Part shown: positions 16,913 to 26,662 of the stretch, piece after piece
Layout of the letters: the number at the start of each line of letters is the position of its first letter
Position numbering within the stretch: position 1 is the stretch's first letter
Assembly (NCBI RefSeq): GCF_020531965.1
Contig: NZ_JAJAWH010000008.1
Span: 1-64,000 of the forward strand
Origin: Pseudorhizobium xiangyangii
GTDB taxonomy: Bacteria; Pseudomonadota; Alphaproteobacteria; Rhizobiales; Rhizobiaceae
DNA: 64,000 nt
Direction of reading: 5' to 3'
The notes under the pieces: generated by a model
Told to the model about the DNA's origin: nothing
Databases searched by the model: none
What the model saw: only the letters and a program-made list of their open reading frames with translations
Program-made: the position numbers and the translations under genes

Positions 16913-18475
16913 TTAGACCCCTGCCAGCTTGGCCCTTGCGCGCTTCTCCCGCCGTCGCTGGACGGAAGAGGGGATGTTCATGGCCTCGCGATATTTGGCA
17001 ACGGTGCGCCTTGCAAGATCGACCCCGCCATTCTTCAGGCTGACCACGATATCGTCGTCCGAAAGAACCGCCTCCGGGGTTTCCTGCGCAATCAGCGCAC
17101 GGATGCGATGACGCACCGCTTCTGCGGAATGACTGTCGCCGCCCTCGTCAGCTGATCCGATCGACACCGAGAAGAAGTATTTCAGCTCGAAAAGCCCGCG
17201 CGGCGTCAGCATGTATTTGTTCGACGTTACACGGCTGACGGTGGACTCGTGCATCTTGATCGCGTCGGCAACGGTCTTGAGGTTGAGCGGGCGCAGGTGG
17301 GAGACACCATGCGTGAGGAAGGCGCCCTGCTGGCGCACGATCTCCGTCGCGACCTTCATGATTGTCTTCGCTCGCTGGTCGAGGCTGCGGGTCAGCCAGT
17401 TCGCGTTCTGCATGCACTCGGTCAGGAAGAGCTGGTCTTCCTTCTGCTTGCCGCAGGATTTCGAGACGGTCTGGAAATACTCGCGGTTGACGAGGACGCG
17501 CGGCAGCGTGTCCGGGTTCAGTTCCACCGCCCAGTCTCCATTGGCCGCAGCGCGAACCACGACGTCCGGGGAGATCGTTTCACAGGCGCTGCGCTCGAAG
17601 CCGCTGCCGGGCTTGGGGTTCAGCCCACGGATTTCTGCGAGCATGTCGAGCAGGTCCTCGTCACTAATGCCGCACAGGCGGCGAAGTGACACGAAATCAC
17701 GCCGTGCGAGAAGGTCCAGATTGTCGATGAGCGCCTCCATGGCGGGATCGAACCTGTCCTGCTGCCGTAGTTGTATTGCGAGGCATTCGCGAAGGGATCG
17801 CGCCATGACGCCGGGCGGATCGAGCGATTGCAGTGCGCGCAGGATCTCTTCCACCTGTCGGGGCTGGCGTCCAAGTCGCTCGGAGATGTCCTCGATCTCT
17901 CCGGCGAAATAGCCGGCCTCGTCGACGCAATCGATCAGGTGCTGCGCAACCAGCCGGTCCGCAGCGCTACGGAGCAGGAACGGTATCTGCTGTATGAGAT
18001 GGTCGCGTAGCGTCACTTGGCTCGCGACGAAATCCTCGAGATCGTAGTCGTCGCCGGCTTCGGCGCCGGGCATGGACTTCCATTGGCCGAGCAGTTCCGG
18101 CGCATCGGCCTTGGCAGGCTCCCTGTCATCGGGAAAGACGTTTTCGTAGCCTGCGTCTAGTTCGCCAAGCCGCTCCGCGGTGGTGTGCGGCTGCCGTTCG
18201 TACCAGTCATCCGCCTCGGATGCCGGAGTGTCACCCTGGCCATCCTGCGACGGGTCTCCCATCTGATCTCTGTCTTGATGGGACGCGTCGCTGTCCGTGC
18301 CGTCATGGGTCTCGGACGAGGAGAGTTCGAGCAGGGGGTTCTTTTCGATTTCCTGAGCGATGAAATGGTTCAATTCGAGATGCGTCATCTGCAGCAACTG
18401 GATGGATTGCATCAGTTGCGGTGTCATCACCAGCGATTGGCTCTGGCGCAGAAAGAGACTGGCGGACAAGGCCAT
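16913..18475 (-). CDS. rpoN: RNA polymerase sigma-54 factor
   Basis: A 520-residue RpoN. The Gln-rich region I (SLFLRQSQSLVMTPQLMQSIQ) is at the N-terminus, followed by an acidic region II, the core-binding domain, and the C-terminal RpoN box (ARRTVAKYREAMNIPS). It directs -24/-12 promoters for nitrogen and other functions. ATG 18475 gives the usual MALSASL start, but the GTG at 18481 has the better Shine-Dalgarno spacing (GGGAG five bases away). It lies downstream of lptCAB. The hpf and ptsN genes that usually follow rpoN in Rhizobiaceae are absent here. Confidence 0.96.
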   Translation of the reverse strand: MALSASLFLRQSQSLVMTPQLMQSIQLLQMTHLELNHFIAQEIEKNPLLELSSSETHDGTDSDASHQDRDQMGDPSQDGQGDTPASEADDWYERQPHTTAERLGELDAGYENVFPDDREPAKADAPELLGQWKSMPGAEAGDDYDLEDFVASQVTLRDHLIQQIPFLLRSAADRLVAQHLIDCVDEAGYFAGEIEDISERLGRQPRQVEEILRALQSLDPPGVMARSLRECLAIQLRQQDRFDPAMEALIDNLDLLARRDFVSLRRLCGISDEDLLDMLAEIRGLNPKPGSGFERSACETISPDVVVRAAANGDWAVELNPDTLPRVLVNREYFQTVSKSCGKQKEDQLFLTECMQNANWLTRSLDQRAKTIMKVATEIVRQQGAFLTHGVSHLRPLNLKTVADAIKMHESTVSRVTSNKYMLTPRGLFELKYFFSVSIGSADEGGDSHSAEAVRHRIRALIAQETPEAVLSDDDIVVSLKNGGVDLARRTVAKYREAMNIPSSVQRRREKRARAKLAGV

Positions 18476-18594
18476 GCGCACGCAAACTCCCTACCGATCG
18501 ACGCCTCTTCCGGCGAGGACGTCAACTTGGCCCGAAAATTGCTTTTTTGAGAGGTTCGGTCAAGCTCTCGTATGAGGGCGGGAGCTTTTTGCGT

Positions 18595-19401
18595 CTAGAG
18601 AGTAAATTTGTCGCCCAGATAGAGGCGACGGACATCGGGATTGTTGACGATGTCGTCCGCGCGCCCGTGCGTCAGCACTTCGCCCGCGTGGATGATGTAG
18701 GCCCGGTCGATCAGGCCAAGCGTTTCGCGAACATTGTGATCGGTGATCAGAACGCCGATCCCGCGGGCCGTCAGGTGGCGGACGAGGTTCTGGATGTCCG
18801 AGACCGAAATGGGATCGACGCCTGCGAACGGCTCGTCGAGCAGCATGAAGGCCGGATCGGTTGCGAGTGCCCGGGCAATTTCCAGCCGGCGCCGTTCGCC
18901 GCCGGAGAGTGCAACCGCTGCAGATTTGCGCAGATGGCTGATGTGGAATTCCTCGAGCAGTTCATCAAGCTTCTGCTCGCGCTTGGCTTTGATCGGCTCG
19001 TGGACTTCCAGAACTGCGCGGATGTTCTGTTCCACGGTGAGGCCGCGGAAAATGGATGCTTCCTGCGGCAGGTAGCCGACGCCCAGGCGCGCGCGCCGAT
19101 ACATCGGCATTCCGGTTACCTCGTTGCCGTTGATGGCGATCATGCCCTCATCGACCGGCACAAGGCCCGTGATCATGTAGAAACAGGTCGTCTTGCCCGC
19201 GCCGTTCGGCCCAAGCAATCCCACCGCTTCGCCACGTCGGACAACCAGAGACACGCCGTTGACGACGCGCCGCGTATCATAGGTCTTGGACAGACCATGG
19301 GCGACCAGCGTTCCCTCGTAGCGAGCCTTGTCCTTCGCCGTGAAGGGTTCGTGGGCGCGGGGTGCCTTGGGCGCAAGCCTGGATAGAAAAGGTAATTTCA
19401 C
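18595..19401 (-). CDS. lptB: LPS export ABC transporter ATP-binding protein
   Basis: A 268-residue ABC ATPase. Walker A GPNGAGKT is at 64-71, then [16 protein letters not shown], the [15 protein letters not shown] signature, Walker B LLDEPF and the switch [10 protein letters not shown], all typical of LptB. It powers LPS extraction by LptFG from the inner membrane. It begins at a GTG, with a poorly conserved N-terminal extension of about 28 residues as in other rhizobial LptB. It is 13 bases downstream of lptA. Confidence 0.95.
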   Translation of the reverse strand: MKLPFLSRLAPKAPRAHEPFTAKDKARYEGTLVAHGLSKTYDTRRVVNGVSLVVRRGEAVGLLGPNGAGKTTCFYMITGLVPVDEGMIAINGNEVTGMPMYRRARLGVGYLPQEASIFRGLTVEQNIRAVLEVHEPIKAKREQKLDELLEEFHISHLRKSAAVALSGGERRRLEIARALATDPAFMLLDEPFAGVDPISVSDIQNLVRHLTARGIGVLITDHNVRETLGLIDRAYIIHAGEVLTHGRADDIVNNPDVRRLYLGDKFTL

Positions 19402-19414
19402 AATGCGGCCGTTT

Positions 19415-19972
19415 TCACTGCTTCTGCTGTCGCGATTTCGGATCGAGCAGAATCTCGACCCGACCGCCGCAGGCGTCGAGCTTGGCTTCCCCGGTGTTCA
19501 TGTAGACAGTCAGCTTGCAGCCCTTGAAGACGTTCGCTCCTTCGGACAGCACGACCTGCTCGCCGGAAAGGGTGAATGTCTGCGACGGCATGTCGAACTC
19601 GCCCTTCTCGGCGGTCGCCTGCTGGGTGCCTGAGTTCAGCAAAACCTTGTCGTCCAGGAAGATCTTGTCGATATCGGCGTCTCCCGACGTCATCGAGGAT
19701 CCTTCGCCCGTGTAGAGCACGGTCATCTTGCCGGCCCGCATGGTCGTGGTTCCCTGCACCACTTTCACGTTGCCCGTGAAATAGGCAGTTTTCTCCTGTT
19801 CCTTGATCTCCAGCTGATCGCTTTCGATCTGGATGGGCTCGTCGTTCGAAAGCTTGAGCCCGTCCATCTGGCTTGTCGTGGCCTGGGCGAACAGGGGAGA
19901 TGCCGCCGCCAGGGAAAGGAGCCCGGCCGCGATCAGGGTGGATGAGATCTTTGCGTGTTGACGAAGGGTCAT
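19415..19972 (-). CDS. lptA: Periplasmic LPS transport protein LptA (OstA-like)
   Basis: A 185-residue protein with a signal peptide (cleavage near SPLFAQA) and an OstA-like beta-jellyroll domain ([29 protein letters not shown]...). LptA bridges LptC and LptD across the periplasm. It lies 11 bases after lptC and before lptB in the conserved order. Confidence 0.9.
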   Translation of the reverse strand: MTLRQHAKISSTLIAAGLLSLAAASPLFAQATTSQMDGLKLSNDEPIQIESDQLEIKEQEKTAYFTGNVKVVQGTTTMRAGKMTVLYTGEGSSMTSGDADIDKIFLDDKVLLNSGTQQATAEKGEFDMPSQTFTLSGEQVVLSEGANVFKGCKLTVYMNTGEAKLDACGGRVEILLDPKSRQQKQ

Positions 19973-19983
19973 GATGGCCGGCT

Positions 19984-20652
19984 CTAACTGCCCTTGTTGC
20001 GGATTGCCGCAGCTTCGATGTTGACCCGAACCTGCCCAGCAAAGGTAATGGTTCGACCCTTATCCGTTATCTTGAGGGACTGTGCAACAACAGACGCTTG
20101 CTCGGTATTGATGACGACCGGATCTTCCGTGTCCAGCGTGCCTCCGACGACGTCGAGTCGGGCCGACTGGAACTTCGCGGTGATGCCATTGCTGAGATTG
20201 ACGTCGAACGGCGCCGTCATCTGCATGCCGTCGGTTCCGCGGTCGAAAATGCCTTCCTTGGCAACGACGCGCGCAATCGTGTTCTCGTTGAGCGGCACGG
20301 CGGCCTTGACGTTCTCGAGCGTGATCATGTTGGGGTTCGCGATGTCCTGCAACGCTCGCAGCGCCGTCATCGAATAGCTGATGCCGTCGTCGTTTCTCCC
20401 GGCGATCGCAGGGCGCTCCATCACGATCTTGCCGTTCTCGATGCGGGCATTTTCTATCGAAAGGTTTTCGGGCAGGTAGGCCCGCGCCACCGATACGGCG
20501 ATGAAGGCCAGGGATATGATGCCTGCGCTGATCGGCAGCCAGACCCGCAGCTTGCGGACACGCGCAGAATGAATGAGCGCTGCCTGATAGGCATTGCCAT
20601 CCACTGCGCCCGCAAGGGCTGGCACCGGTGATCTCAGCAGTCTTTGCAGCAT
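19984..20652 (-). CDS. lptC: LPS export protein LptC
   Basis: A 222-residue bitopic protein: an N-terminal cytoplasmic tail, one membrane helix at about 38-58 (LPISAGIISLAFIAVSVA) and a periplasmic LptC domain rich in beta strands (YSMTALRALQD, GITAKFQSARLDVVGGTL). It receives LPS from LptBFG and passes it to LptA. It is the first gene of lptC-lptA-lptB-rpoN and is divergent from sppA across a 186-base AT-rich region that must hold both promoters. Confidence 0.9.
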   Translation of the reverse strand: MLQRLLRSPVPALAGAVDGNAYQAALIHSARVRKLRVWLPISAGIISLAFIAVSVARAYLPENLSIENARIENGKIVMERPAIAGRNDDGISYSMTALRALQDIANPNMITLENVKAAVPLNENTIARVVAKEGIFDRGTDGMQMTAPFDVNLSNGITAKFQSARLDVVGGTLDTEDPVVINTEQASVVAQSLKITDKGRTITFAGQVRVNIEAAAIRNKGS

Positions 20653-20838
20653 AAGCTGGCTATTTCCCTATTTCGCGCTAGATCGCTCCAACGTCGCAGC
20701 GCGTCGCGTGACTTCCGTATTTCCACGCAATATGGTTTTTATGTATCAACAAACAATAATGGCTAACATAAAATCGTGATAGCCGTGGCGCAATAGGTGT
20801 TCTCCGCCTATCATCCGCACCGGCAACAAGGGACTTCC

Positions 20839-21792
20839 ATGGACCAATTGGCAATCGCAGATCGCCGGAGGCTGCGCCGAAAGCTGAGCTTCTGGCGGGT
20901 CTTCGCTCTCATCGTCATCGTCGGCCTCGGGTTTACTCTCTATCGGCTCGGCGGTGATGGGGGAGGACGTGCGGCGCCGCATGTCGCGCATGTCAAGATT
21001 TCCGGCATGATCCAGGACGACACCGAGCTTCTCGAGCGCCTGGACCAGATCGCCGAGAACGACAGCGTCAAGGCGCTGGTGGTTTCGATTTCATCGCCGG
21101 GCGGGACGACCTATGGCGGAGAGCAGATTTTCAAGGCGATCCGCAACGTTGCGGAAAAGAAGCCTGTCGTTTCCGACATACGGACACTGGCCGCATCGGC
21201 GGGCTATATGATCGCCGCGGCTGGCGACACGATCGTGGCTGGCGAGAGCTCCATTACCGGTTCCATCGGCGTGATTTTCCAGTATCCGCAGGTCGCCGAG
21301 ATGATGGACAAGCTCGGCGTTTCGCTCGAGGAGATCAAGTCGTCGCCGCTGAAGGCCGAGCCGTCGCCGTTCCATCCGCCGAGCGAAGAGGCGCGCGCCA
21401 TGATCCAGTCGATGATCATGGATAGCTACGACTGGTTCGTCGATCTGGTGGCTGAGCGGCGAAAACTTCCCCGCGAGGAGGCGCTGCGTCTGGCAAACGG
21501 CGCGATCTTCACCGGACGGCAGGCGCTCGAGGCCAAGCTCGTCGATACGCTGGGTGGCGATGACGAAATCCGCGCCTATCTCGACGGCAAGGGTATCAGA
21601 GAGGACCTGCCCATGGTCGAGTGGAAGGACAAGGACAATGGCTCGTCCTTCTGGTTCGCAAGCGCGATGGTTGAATTTTTCCGCCTGACAGGCCTGAGCG
21701 AGATGCTGGGATCGACGTCGCTGCGCCCGTGGGTGGGCGAGAAGTTGTTTCTTGACGGTCTTGTCTCGGTTTGGCAGGTTGGCGACAAGTGA
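20839..21792 (+). CDS. sppA: Signal peptide peptidase SppA (short form)
   Basis: A 317-residue S49 protease with one N-terminal membrane anchor (about 22-38). The catalytic pair is visible as S120 (LAASAGYM) and K172 (PLKAEPS); the 52-residue spacing equals that of the Bacillus enzyme. It degrades cleaved signal peptides in the membrane. ATG 20839 is chosen because upstream in-frame residues are not conserved in character. ihfB follows 26 bases downstream. Confidence 0.92.
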   Translation: MDQLAIADRRRLRRKLSFWRVFALIVIVGLGFTLYRLGGDGGGRAAPHVAHVKISGMIQDDTELLERLDQIAENDSVKALVVSISSPGGTTYGGEQIFKAIRNVAEKKPVVSDIRTLAASAGYMIAAAGDTIVAGESSITGSIGVIFQYPQVAEMMDKLGVSLEEIKSSPLKAEPSPFHPPSEEARAMIQSMIMDSYDWFVDLVAERRKLPREEALRLANGAIFTGRQALEAKLVDTLGGDDEIRAYLDGKGIREDLPMVEWKDKDNGSSFWFASAMVEFFRLTGLSEMLGSTSLRPWVGEKLFLDGLVSVWQVGDK

Positions 21793-21818
21793 AAATCTAG
21801 CTTTTTCAGGGGGCAAAC

Positions 21819-22118
21819 GTGATTAAGTCGGAACTGGTCCAGATCGTGGCGGCACGCAATCCGCACCTCTACCACCGCGATGTCGAGAACATCGTGAATG
21901 CCGTGCTCGACGAGATCACCGATGCGTTGGCAGGTGGCAATCGCGTCGAGCTGCGCGGTTTCGGTGCATTCTCCGTCAAGAACCGCCCGTCGCGGTCGGG
22001 ACGCAACCCGCGCACCGGCGAGTCGGTGTTCGTGGAGGAGAAGTGGGTGCCGTTCTTCAAGACCGGCAAGGAACTGCGCGAGCGCCTCAATCCCGGCATG
22101 GCTGACGAAGCGGATTGA
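21819..22118 (+). CDS. ihfB: Integration host factor subunit beta
   Basis: A 99-residue HU/IHF-type DNA-bending protein with the family motif GRNPRTGE and the beta-arm around [21 protein letters not shown] (split over residues 44-66). It starts at a GTG with AGGGGG about 5 bases upstream. It pairs with IhfA, whose gene is not in this window. The sppA-ihfB-lapA order is typical of Rhizobiales. Confidence 0.93.
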   Translation: MIKSELVQIVAARNPHLYHRDVENIVNAVLDEITDALAGGNRVELRGFGAFSVKNRPSRSGRNPRTGESVFVEEKWVPFFKTGKELRERLNPGMADEAD

Positions 22119-22221
22119 CGCGCTTCCCATCCGTCGCCCATGCCCTTGAAAGGCGACGCAAGGCGCCTATCCTGCCTCGGCGGGGCGCGTAGCCCCACAT
22201 GCTGAGAAAAGGCGGAGACAT

Positions 22222-22566
22222 ATGACAAGGTTCAAGAAGATCGTAAATCTGTTGGTGTTCGTGCCGCTCGGCATACTGCTGATCGTGCTCTCCGTCGCCA
22301 ACCGCCAGAGCGTCACCCTGGCGCTCAATCCGTTCCGTCCGCAGGACGGCGTGCTGTCACTGACCGCGCCGTTCTTTCTCTTCCTGATACTGGCACTGAT
22401 CCTTGGAATGGTCATCGGCTCGGCTGTCACCTGGTGGACCCAAGGACGCTATCGCAAGCAGGCCCGCATCGAAGCGCGCGAAGCGGTCAGGTGGCAGGGC
22501 GAGGCGGATCGGCAGAAGAACGGGTCTCCGGCCGGAACGGCGAACGTGCCCGCTATCCGCCCCTAG
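22222..22566 (+). CDS. lapA: LapA family (DUF1049) membrane protein
   Basis: A 114-residue protein with two membrane helices (about 9-26 and 49-70) and a charged cytoplasmic tail (YRKQARIEAREAVRW), the LapA/DUF1049 layout. In E. coli LapA works with LapB on LPS assembly; here there is no LapB gene nearby. GGAG lies about 7 bases before the ATG. In many rhizobia trpF/trpB follow; here a helicase gene follows. Confidence 0.85.
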   Translation: MTRFKKIVNLLVFVPLGILLIVLSVANRQSVTLALNPFRPQDGVLSLTAPFFLFLILALILGMVIGSAVTWWTQGRYRKQARIEAREAVRWQGEADRQKNGSPAGTANVPAIRP

Positions 22567-22660
22567 AGAACGTCTGATCTTTGCGCGTGTGCCGGGGTGA
22601 AGCGCCGGCCCGTGGCACCCGAGCCCTTCTTTTTCCGCGTCCAGCGCTTACCTTATCGGC

Positions 22661-25195
22661 GTGGATCTCGTCGAACCCCAATCCTCCGGCCGCGATGCCG
22701 TGCTGCTGCCCCGGCCATTCCTGAAATGGTTCGCCGAGAAGGGCTGGCAGCCGCGCGCCCATCAGCTCGAACTGCTGGCGCGCTCGACATCAGGCGAAAA
22801 CATGCTGCTGATCGCCCCGACAGGTGCCGGCAAGACACTCGCCGGTTTCCTGCCGTCGCTGACGGATCTGACGCGCCGGGGCAAGATCCCGCCGGGCTCG
22901 GCCTTCACCGGCATCCACACGCTCTACATCTCGCCGCTCAAGGCGCTCGCCGTCGATATCGAGCGAAACCTGATGAAGCCGGTCTCCGAAATGGGCTTGG
23001 CCGTGACGATAGAAAATCGCACGGGCGACACGCCGCAGGCCAAGCGCCGGCGCCAGAAGCTTACCCCGCCGGATATCCTGCTGACGACGCCGGAACAGGT
23101 CGCGCTCCTGCTTGCCAACAAGGAGGCGGAGCGTTTCTTCAGGGACCTGAAATACGTGGTCCTCGATGAGCTGCATTCACTGGTCACCTCCAAGCGGGGC
23201 CACCTCCTCTCGCTCGGCCTTGCCCGCCTCCGCAAGCACGCGCCGCATATGCAGACGATCGGCCTGTCGGCCACTGTCGCCGATCCGTCGGATCTGCAAC
23301 GCTGGCTCGTTCCCCAGGGCAGCAAGGAGGGGGAAGAACCGGCCCCGGAGGCCGGCCTCGTGCACGTCCAGGGCGGAGCCGCGCCCGAGATCACCATACT
23401 CGATACGGACAAGCGCATTCCCTGGTCGGGCCATGTCTCGACCTACGCCATCCCGGAAGTCTACGAGGAGATCAAGCGACACAAGACGACGCTGATCTTC
23501 GTCAACACCCGGTTCCAGGCCGAGCTTCTCTTCCAGGAACTCTGGACGATCAACGACGACAATCTGCCGATCGCGCTGCACCACGGCTCGCTCGATGTCG
23601 GCCAGCGCCGCAAGGTGGAAGCTGCGATGGCCGACAATCGCCTGCGCGCCGTCGTCGCCACATCGACGCTCGATCTAGGTCTGGACTGGGGCGACGTCGA
23701 TCTCGTCGTCCATGTCGGTGCGCCGAAGGGTGCATCGCGTCTGGCGCAACGGATCGGTCGATCGAACCACCGGATGGACGAACCGTCCAAGGCCATCCTC
23801 GTTCCCGCGAACCGTTTCGAGGTCATGGAATGCCAGGCGGCGCTCGATGCGAATTATCTCGGCGCGCAGGACACGCCGCCGGTGGGCGAGGGGGCGCTCG
23901 ATGTGCTTGCCCAGCATATTCTTGGAATGGCCTGCGCCGAGCCCTTCGATCCGCTGGGACTCTACGACGAGATCACCAGCGCCTCTCCCTATGCAGACCT
24001 CTCCTGGGACATGTTCGAGCGCGCCGTCGATTTCGTTGCGACCGGCGGTTATGCGCTGCGCTCCTACGAGCGTTACGCCAAGATCAGGAAGACGCAGGAG
24101 GGGCGCTGGCGTGTTTCGAACCCGCAGGTGGCCCAGCAGTATCGCCTCAACCTCGGCACCATCGTCGAGGCGGCGGAGCTCAATGTCCGGTTGGTGAAAC
24201 GGAACACGAAGGGTACGGTCGGAAGAGGGGGCATGTCACTCGGCAAGGTCGAGGAGTATTTTCTCGAACAGCTGGTGCAGGGCGACACGTTCCTGTTCGC
24301 CGGAAAGGTCCTGCGCTTCGAGGGCATCCGCGAGAACGAATGCCTGGTCTCCAATGCGTTTTCCATGGACCCGAAGATCCCGGCCTATGCCGGCGGCAAG
24401 TTCCCGCTCACCACCTACCTTGCAGACCAGGTGCGCGCCATGCTTGCCGATCCCCATCGATGGCAGGCGCTGCCCGATCAGGTGCGCGACTGGCTCGAAA
24501 TTCAGCGCGAGCGCTCGATGCTGCCCCGCAAGGACGAGCTTTTGATCGAGACCTTTCCACGCGGTCAGCGCTTTTTCATGGTCGCCTACTGCTTCGAGGG
24601 CAGGCTCGCGCACCAGACGCTCGGGATGTTGCTCACGCGCCGGATGGAACGTGCCGGTGCCCGGCCGCTCGGCTTCGTTGCGACGGACTATTCGCTGGCC
24701 GTGTGGGCACTCAACGATATCGGCGGCATGATCGACGATGGGCGTCTAAGCCTTTCCGACCTCTTCGACGAAGACATGCTGGGCGATGACCTGGAGGCCT
24801 GGCTCGATGAAAGTTACATGCTGAAGCGCACGTTCCGCAATTGCGCCGTGATTTCCGGATTGATCGAGCGGCGCCATCCGGGAAAGGAGAAGACCGGCCG
24901 GCAGGTCACGGTCTCCACCGATCTGATCTACGACGTTCTGCGCAGCCACGAGCCGGACCATATCCTGCTCGAGGCAACGCGACGGGATGCGGCATCGGGT
25001 CTTTTGGACATCGGTAGGCTTGGCGATATGCTGGCGAGAATCAAGGGGCATATCACCCACCGCGATCTCGACCATGTGTCGCCGCTTGCCGTTCCGATCA
25101 TGCTAGAGATCGGCAGGGAAAGCGTTCCGGGCGAGGCGCAGGATGCGGTGCTTGCCGAGGCGGCGGACGAGTTGATCGCGGAGGCGATGGGGTGA
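22661..25195 (+). CDS. Ligase-associated DNA damage response DEXH helicase (Lhr-like)
   Basis: An 844-residue superfamily 2 helicase. Walker A LIAPTGAGKT is at about 48-57, motif II DELH (VVLDELHSLV), motif III LSATV, motif VI QRIGRSNHRMDE, then a long Lhr-type C-terminal region. It matches the shorter Lhr-like helicases that cluster with an ATP-dependent ligase, an exonuclease and PdeM. Only PdeM is adjacent here. The start is a GTG at 22661. Confidence 0.9.
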   Translation: MDLVEPQSSGRDAVLLPRPFLKWFAEKGWQPRAHQLELLARSTSGENMLLIAPTGAGKTLAGFLPSLTDLTRRGKIPPGSAFTGIHTLYISPLKALAVDIERNLMKPVSEMGLAVTIENRTGDTPQAKRRRQKLTPPDILLTTPEQVALLLANKEAERFFRDLKYVVLDELHSLVTSKRGHLLSLGLARLRKHAPHMQTIGLSATVADPSDLQRWLVPQGSKEGEEPAPEAGLVHVQGGAAPEITILDTDKRIPWSGHVSTYAIPEVYEEIKRHKTTLIFVNTRFQAELLFQELWTINDDNLPIALHHGSLDVGQRRKVEAAMADNRLRAVVATSTLDLGLDWGDVDLVVHVGAPKGASRLAQRIGRSNHRMDEPSKAILVPANRFEVMECQAALDANYLGAQDTPPVGEGALDVLAQHILGMACAEPFDPLGLYDEITSASPYADLSWDMFERAVDFVATGGYALRSYERYAKIRKTQEGRWRVSNPQVAQQYRLNLGTIVEAAELNVRLVKRNTKGTVGRGGMSLGKVEEYFLEQLVQGDTFLFAGKVLRFEGIRENECLVSNAFSMDPKIPAYAGGKFPLTTYLADQVRAMLADPHRWQALPDQVRDWLEIQRERSMLPRKDELLIETFPRGQRFFMVAYCFEGRLAHQTLGMLLTRRMERAGARPLGFVATDYSLAVWALNDIGGMIDDGRLSLSDLFDEDMLGDDLEAWLDESYMLKRTFRNCAVISGLIERRHPGKEKTGRQVTVSTDLIYDVLRSHEPDHILLEATRRDAASGLLDIGRLGDMLARIKGHITHRDLDHVSPLAVPIMLEIGRESVPGEAQDAVLAEAADELIAEAMG

Positions 25196-25345
25196 GTTCA
25201 CTGGCGGAGTTGCTATGGGAAACCTCTCCTCCGTCAATCCTGCGCTTGTCACAGGGATCCAGTCACGCGACGTCTGTCGTGTGAAAAGGCTCTTCGCGCC
25301 GCGGACGCGACGCTGCTGGATCCCGGCTCAAGGCCGGGATGACGG
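25196..25345. repeat. Rhizobial intergenic palindromic repeat
   Basis: The 177-base gap between the helicase and pdeM contains ATCCCGGC (25320-25327), a 5-base loop and GCCGGGAT (25333-25340) in the context CTGGATCCCGGCTCAAGGCC. This is the familiar alphaproteobacterial palindromic intergenic repeat. Its minus-strand translation gives the HPGLEPGSS/IPALSRDP signature often misannotated as protein. The left limit of the repeat is a guess. Confidence 0.6.
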
Positions 25346-25372
25346 AAATAATCGACGGGAAAGACGAGACAC

Positions 25373-26116
25373 GTGACGCATCGCCTTGGGCTCGCCGCCC
25401 GCACCATCGTACCAGGACAGGCCGCCGGCACGGAGGAAATCCTCGTCCACGGCGTTGCCGCCGTCTGCGATCCGCTCGGCGGGCTCTATCTGCCGGAAAG
25501 CGGCACGCTGGTCGTTTCCGACCTGCATCTGGAAAAGGGCGCCGCCTTCGCCCGCCGGGGCATGATGCTGCCACCCTACGATACGATCGCCACCCTCAAT
25601 ATTCTTGCCGCCGTCATCAGCCGCTACGATCCGAAGGTGGTCGTATCGCTGGGCGACAATTTCCATGACCGCAAGGGTTCGCAGTACCTGCCCGCAGACC
25701 TCCGGGCGATGATAGGCAGCATGGCGCGCGGCCGCGACTGGATCTGGATCAACGGCAACCATGACCCCGATGGAACCACCGATCTTCCCGGCGTCTGCAC
25801 GGACGAATTCGTCCATGCGGGTCTCGTTTTCCGTCATGAACCCAGTCTGATTTCAAGCCAGGATAGGGCCAGGGGCGAGATTGCGGGCCACCTGCATCCC
25901 TCGGCCACCGTCCGTCGGCGCGCGAAATACGTCCGCCGTCCCTGCTTCGCGACAGACGGCACCCGCCTTCTCATGCCGGCCTTCGGCGTTCTGGCCGGCG
26001 GCCTCGATCTCAACCACAAGGCAATGCACGGCATCTTTGACCGCACCGCACTTGTCGCGCACCTGCTCGGGCGCGACCGCATCTATTCCGTCCGTTACGA
26101 TAGCCTGCTCGGCTGA
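25373..26116 (+). CDS. pdeM: Ligase-associated DNA damage response endonuclease PdeM
   Basis: A 247-residue calcineurin-like metallophosphoesterase. The metal-binding motifs are all present in order: SDLHLEKG, GDNFHD, NGNHD and GHLHP. It begins at a GTG (25373). Its position after the Lhr-like helicase is the standard pairing of this predicted repair system; the ligase and exonuclease members are not in the window. The nucleic acid substrate is unproven. Confidence 0.88.
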   Translation: MTHRLGLAARTIVPGQAAGTEEILVHGVAAVCDPLGGLYLPESGTLVVSDLHLEKGAAFARRGMMLPPYDTIATLNILAAVISRYDPKVVVSLGDNFHDRKGSQYLPADLRAMIGSMARGRDWIWINGNHDPDGTTDLPGVCTDEFVHAGLVFRHEPSLISSQDRARGEIAGHLHPSATVRRRAKYVRRPCFATDGTRLLMPAFGVLAGGLDLNHKAMHGIFDRTALVAHLLGRDRIYSVRYDSLLG

Positions 26117-26171
26117 CGAGATAGAAATGCCGTCGCGGCACTCAGGTGCCGCGCGGCGTCCGCTCGGGGCT

Positions 26172-26609
26172 CTAGCGGTATATCAGTACCGGCGTCTTGG
26201 AATTTGCCAGCACCTTCATCGTGACGCTGCCCAGCATGAAGGCCTTGAAACCGGATCGTCCGTGCGAGGCCATGACGATCAGATCGCAATTTTGGCTTTC
26301 GGCCGTTGCGATGATGGTGTGGGCCGCGTCGCTGTTTGAAAGTTTTATCGTCTTGCAGGTCACTGACCGCTGCTTCGCCGCGTTGTCCGCCTGCGCCAGG
26401 ATATCGTCAGCCGCCTTGTTGTTCTGGCGGTCGTATTCCGCGTAGGCGATTTCCAGCCCGGCCGGATTGAGCGTCATGACGTGCATAGGTTCCATCACCA
26501 CAAGGACGGTCGCCTCCGCGCCGATCTCGTGGGCAAAATCCAGCGCGCTTTCGAGCGCCGCCGTGGAAAGCGCCGAGCCGTCGGTGGGGATAAGGATATG
26601 CTTGTACAT
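26172..26609 (-). CDS. Universal stress protein (UspA family)
   Basis: A 145-residue single-domain Usp: N-terminal MYKHILIPTDGS, the central VLVVMEPMHV strand and the nucleotide-binding C-terminal signature HGRSGF...LGSVT followed by VLIYR. Usp proteins protect under starvation, hypoxia or oxidative stress. GGAGAC lies before the ATG. A good FNR/FixK-type box lies 54-67 bases upstream, suggesting induction under low oxygen. Confidence 0.9.
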   Translation of the reverse strand: MYKHILIPTDGSALSTAALESALDFAHEIGAEATVLVVMEPMHVMTLNPAGLEIAYAEYDRQNNKAADDILAQADNAAKQRSVTCKTIKLSNSDAAHTIIATAESQNCDLIVMASHGRSGFKAFMLGSVTMKVLANSKTPVLIYR

Positions 26610-26662
26610 GCGTGTCTCCCTTTTCGTCCGAAGGACAATCAGCGGTTTACGATCCTGCCACC

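Noticed and set aside
25249-25574. Short - strand frames with HPGLEPGSS / IPALSRDP sequences
   Set aside because: This is the usual translation of the alphaproteobacterial palindromic intergenic repeat, not a protein.
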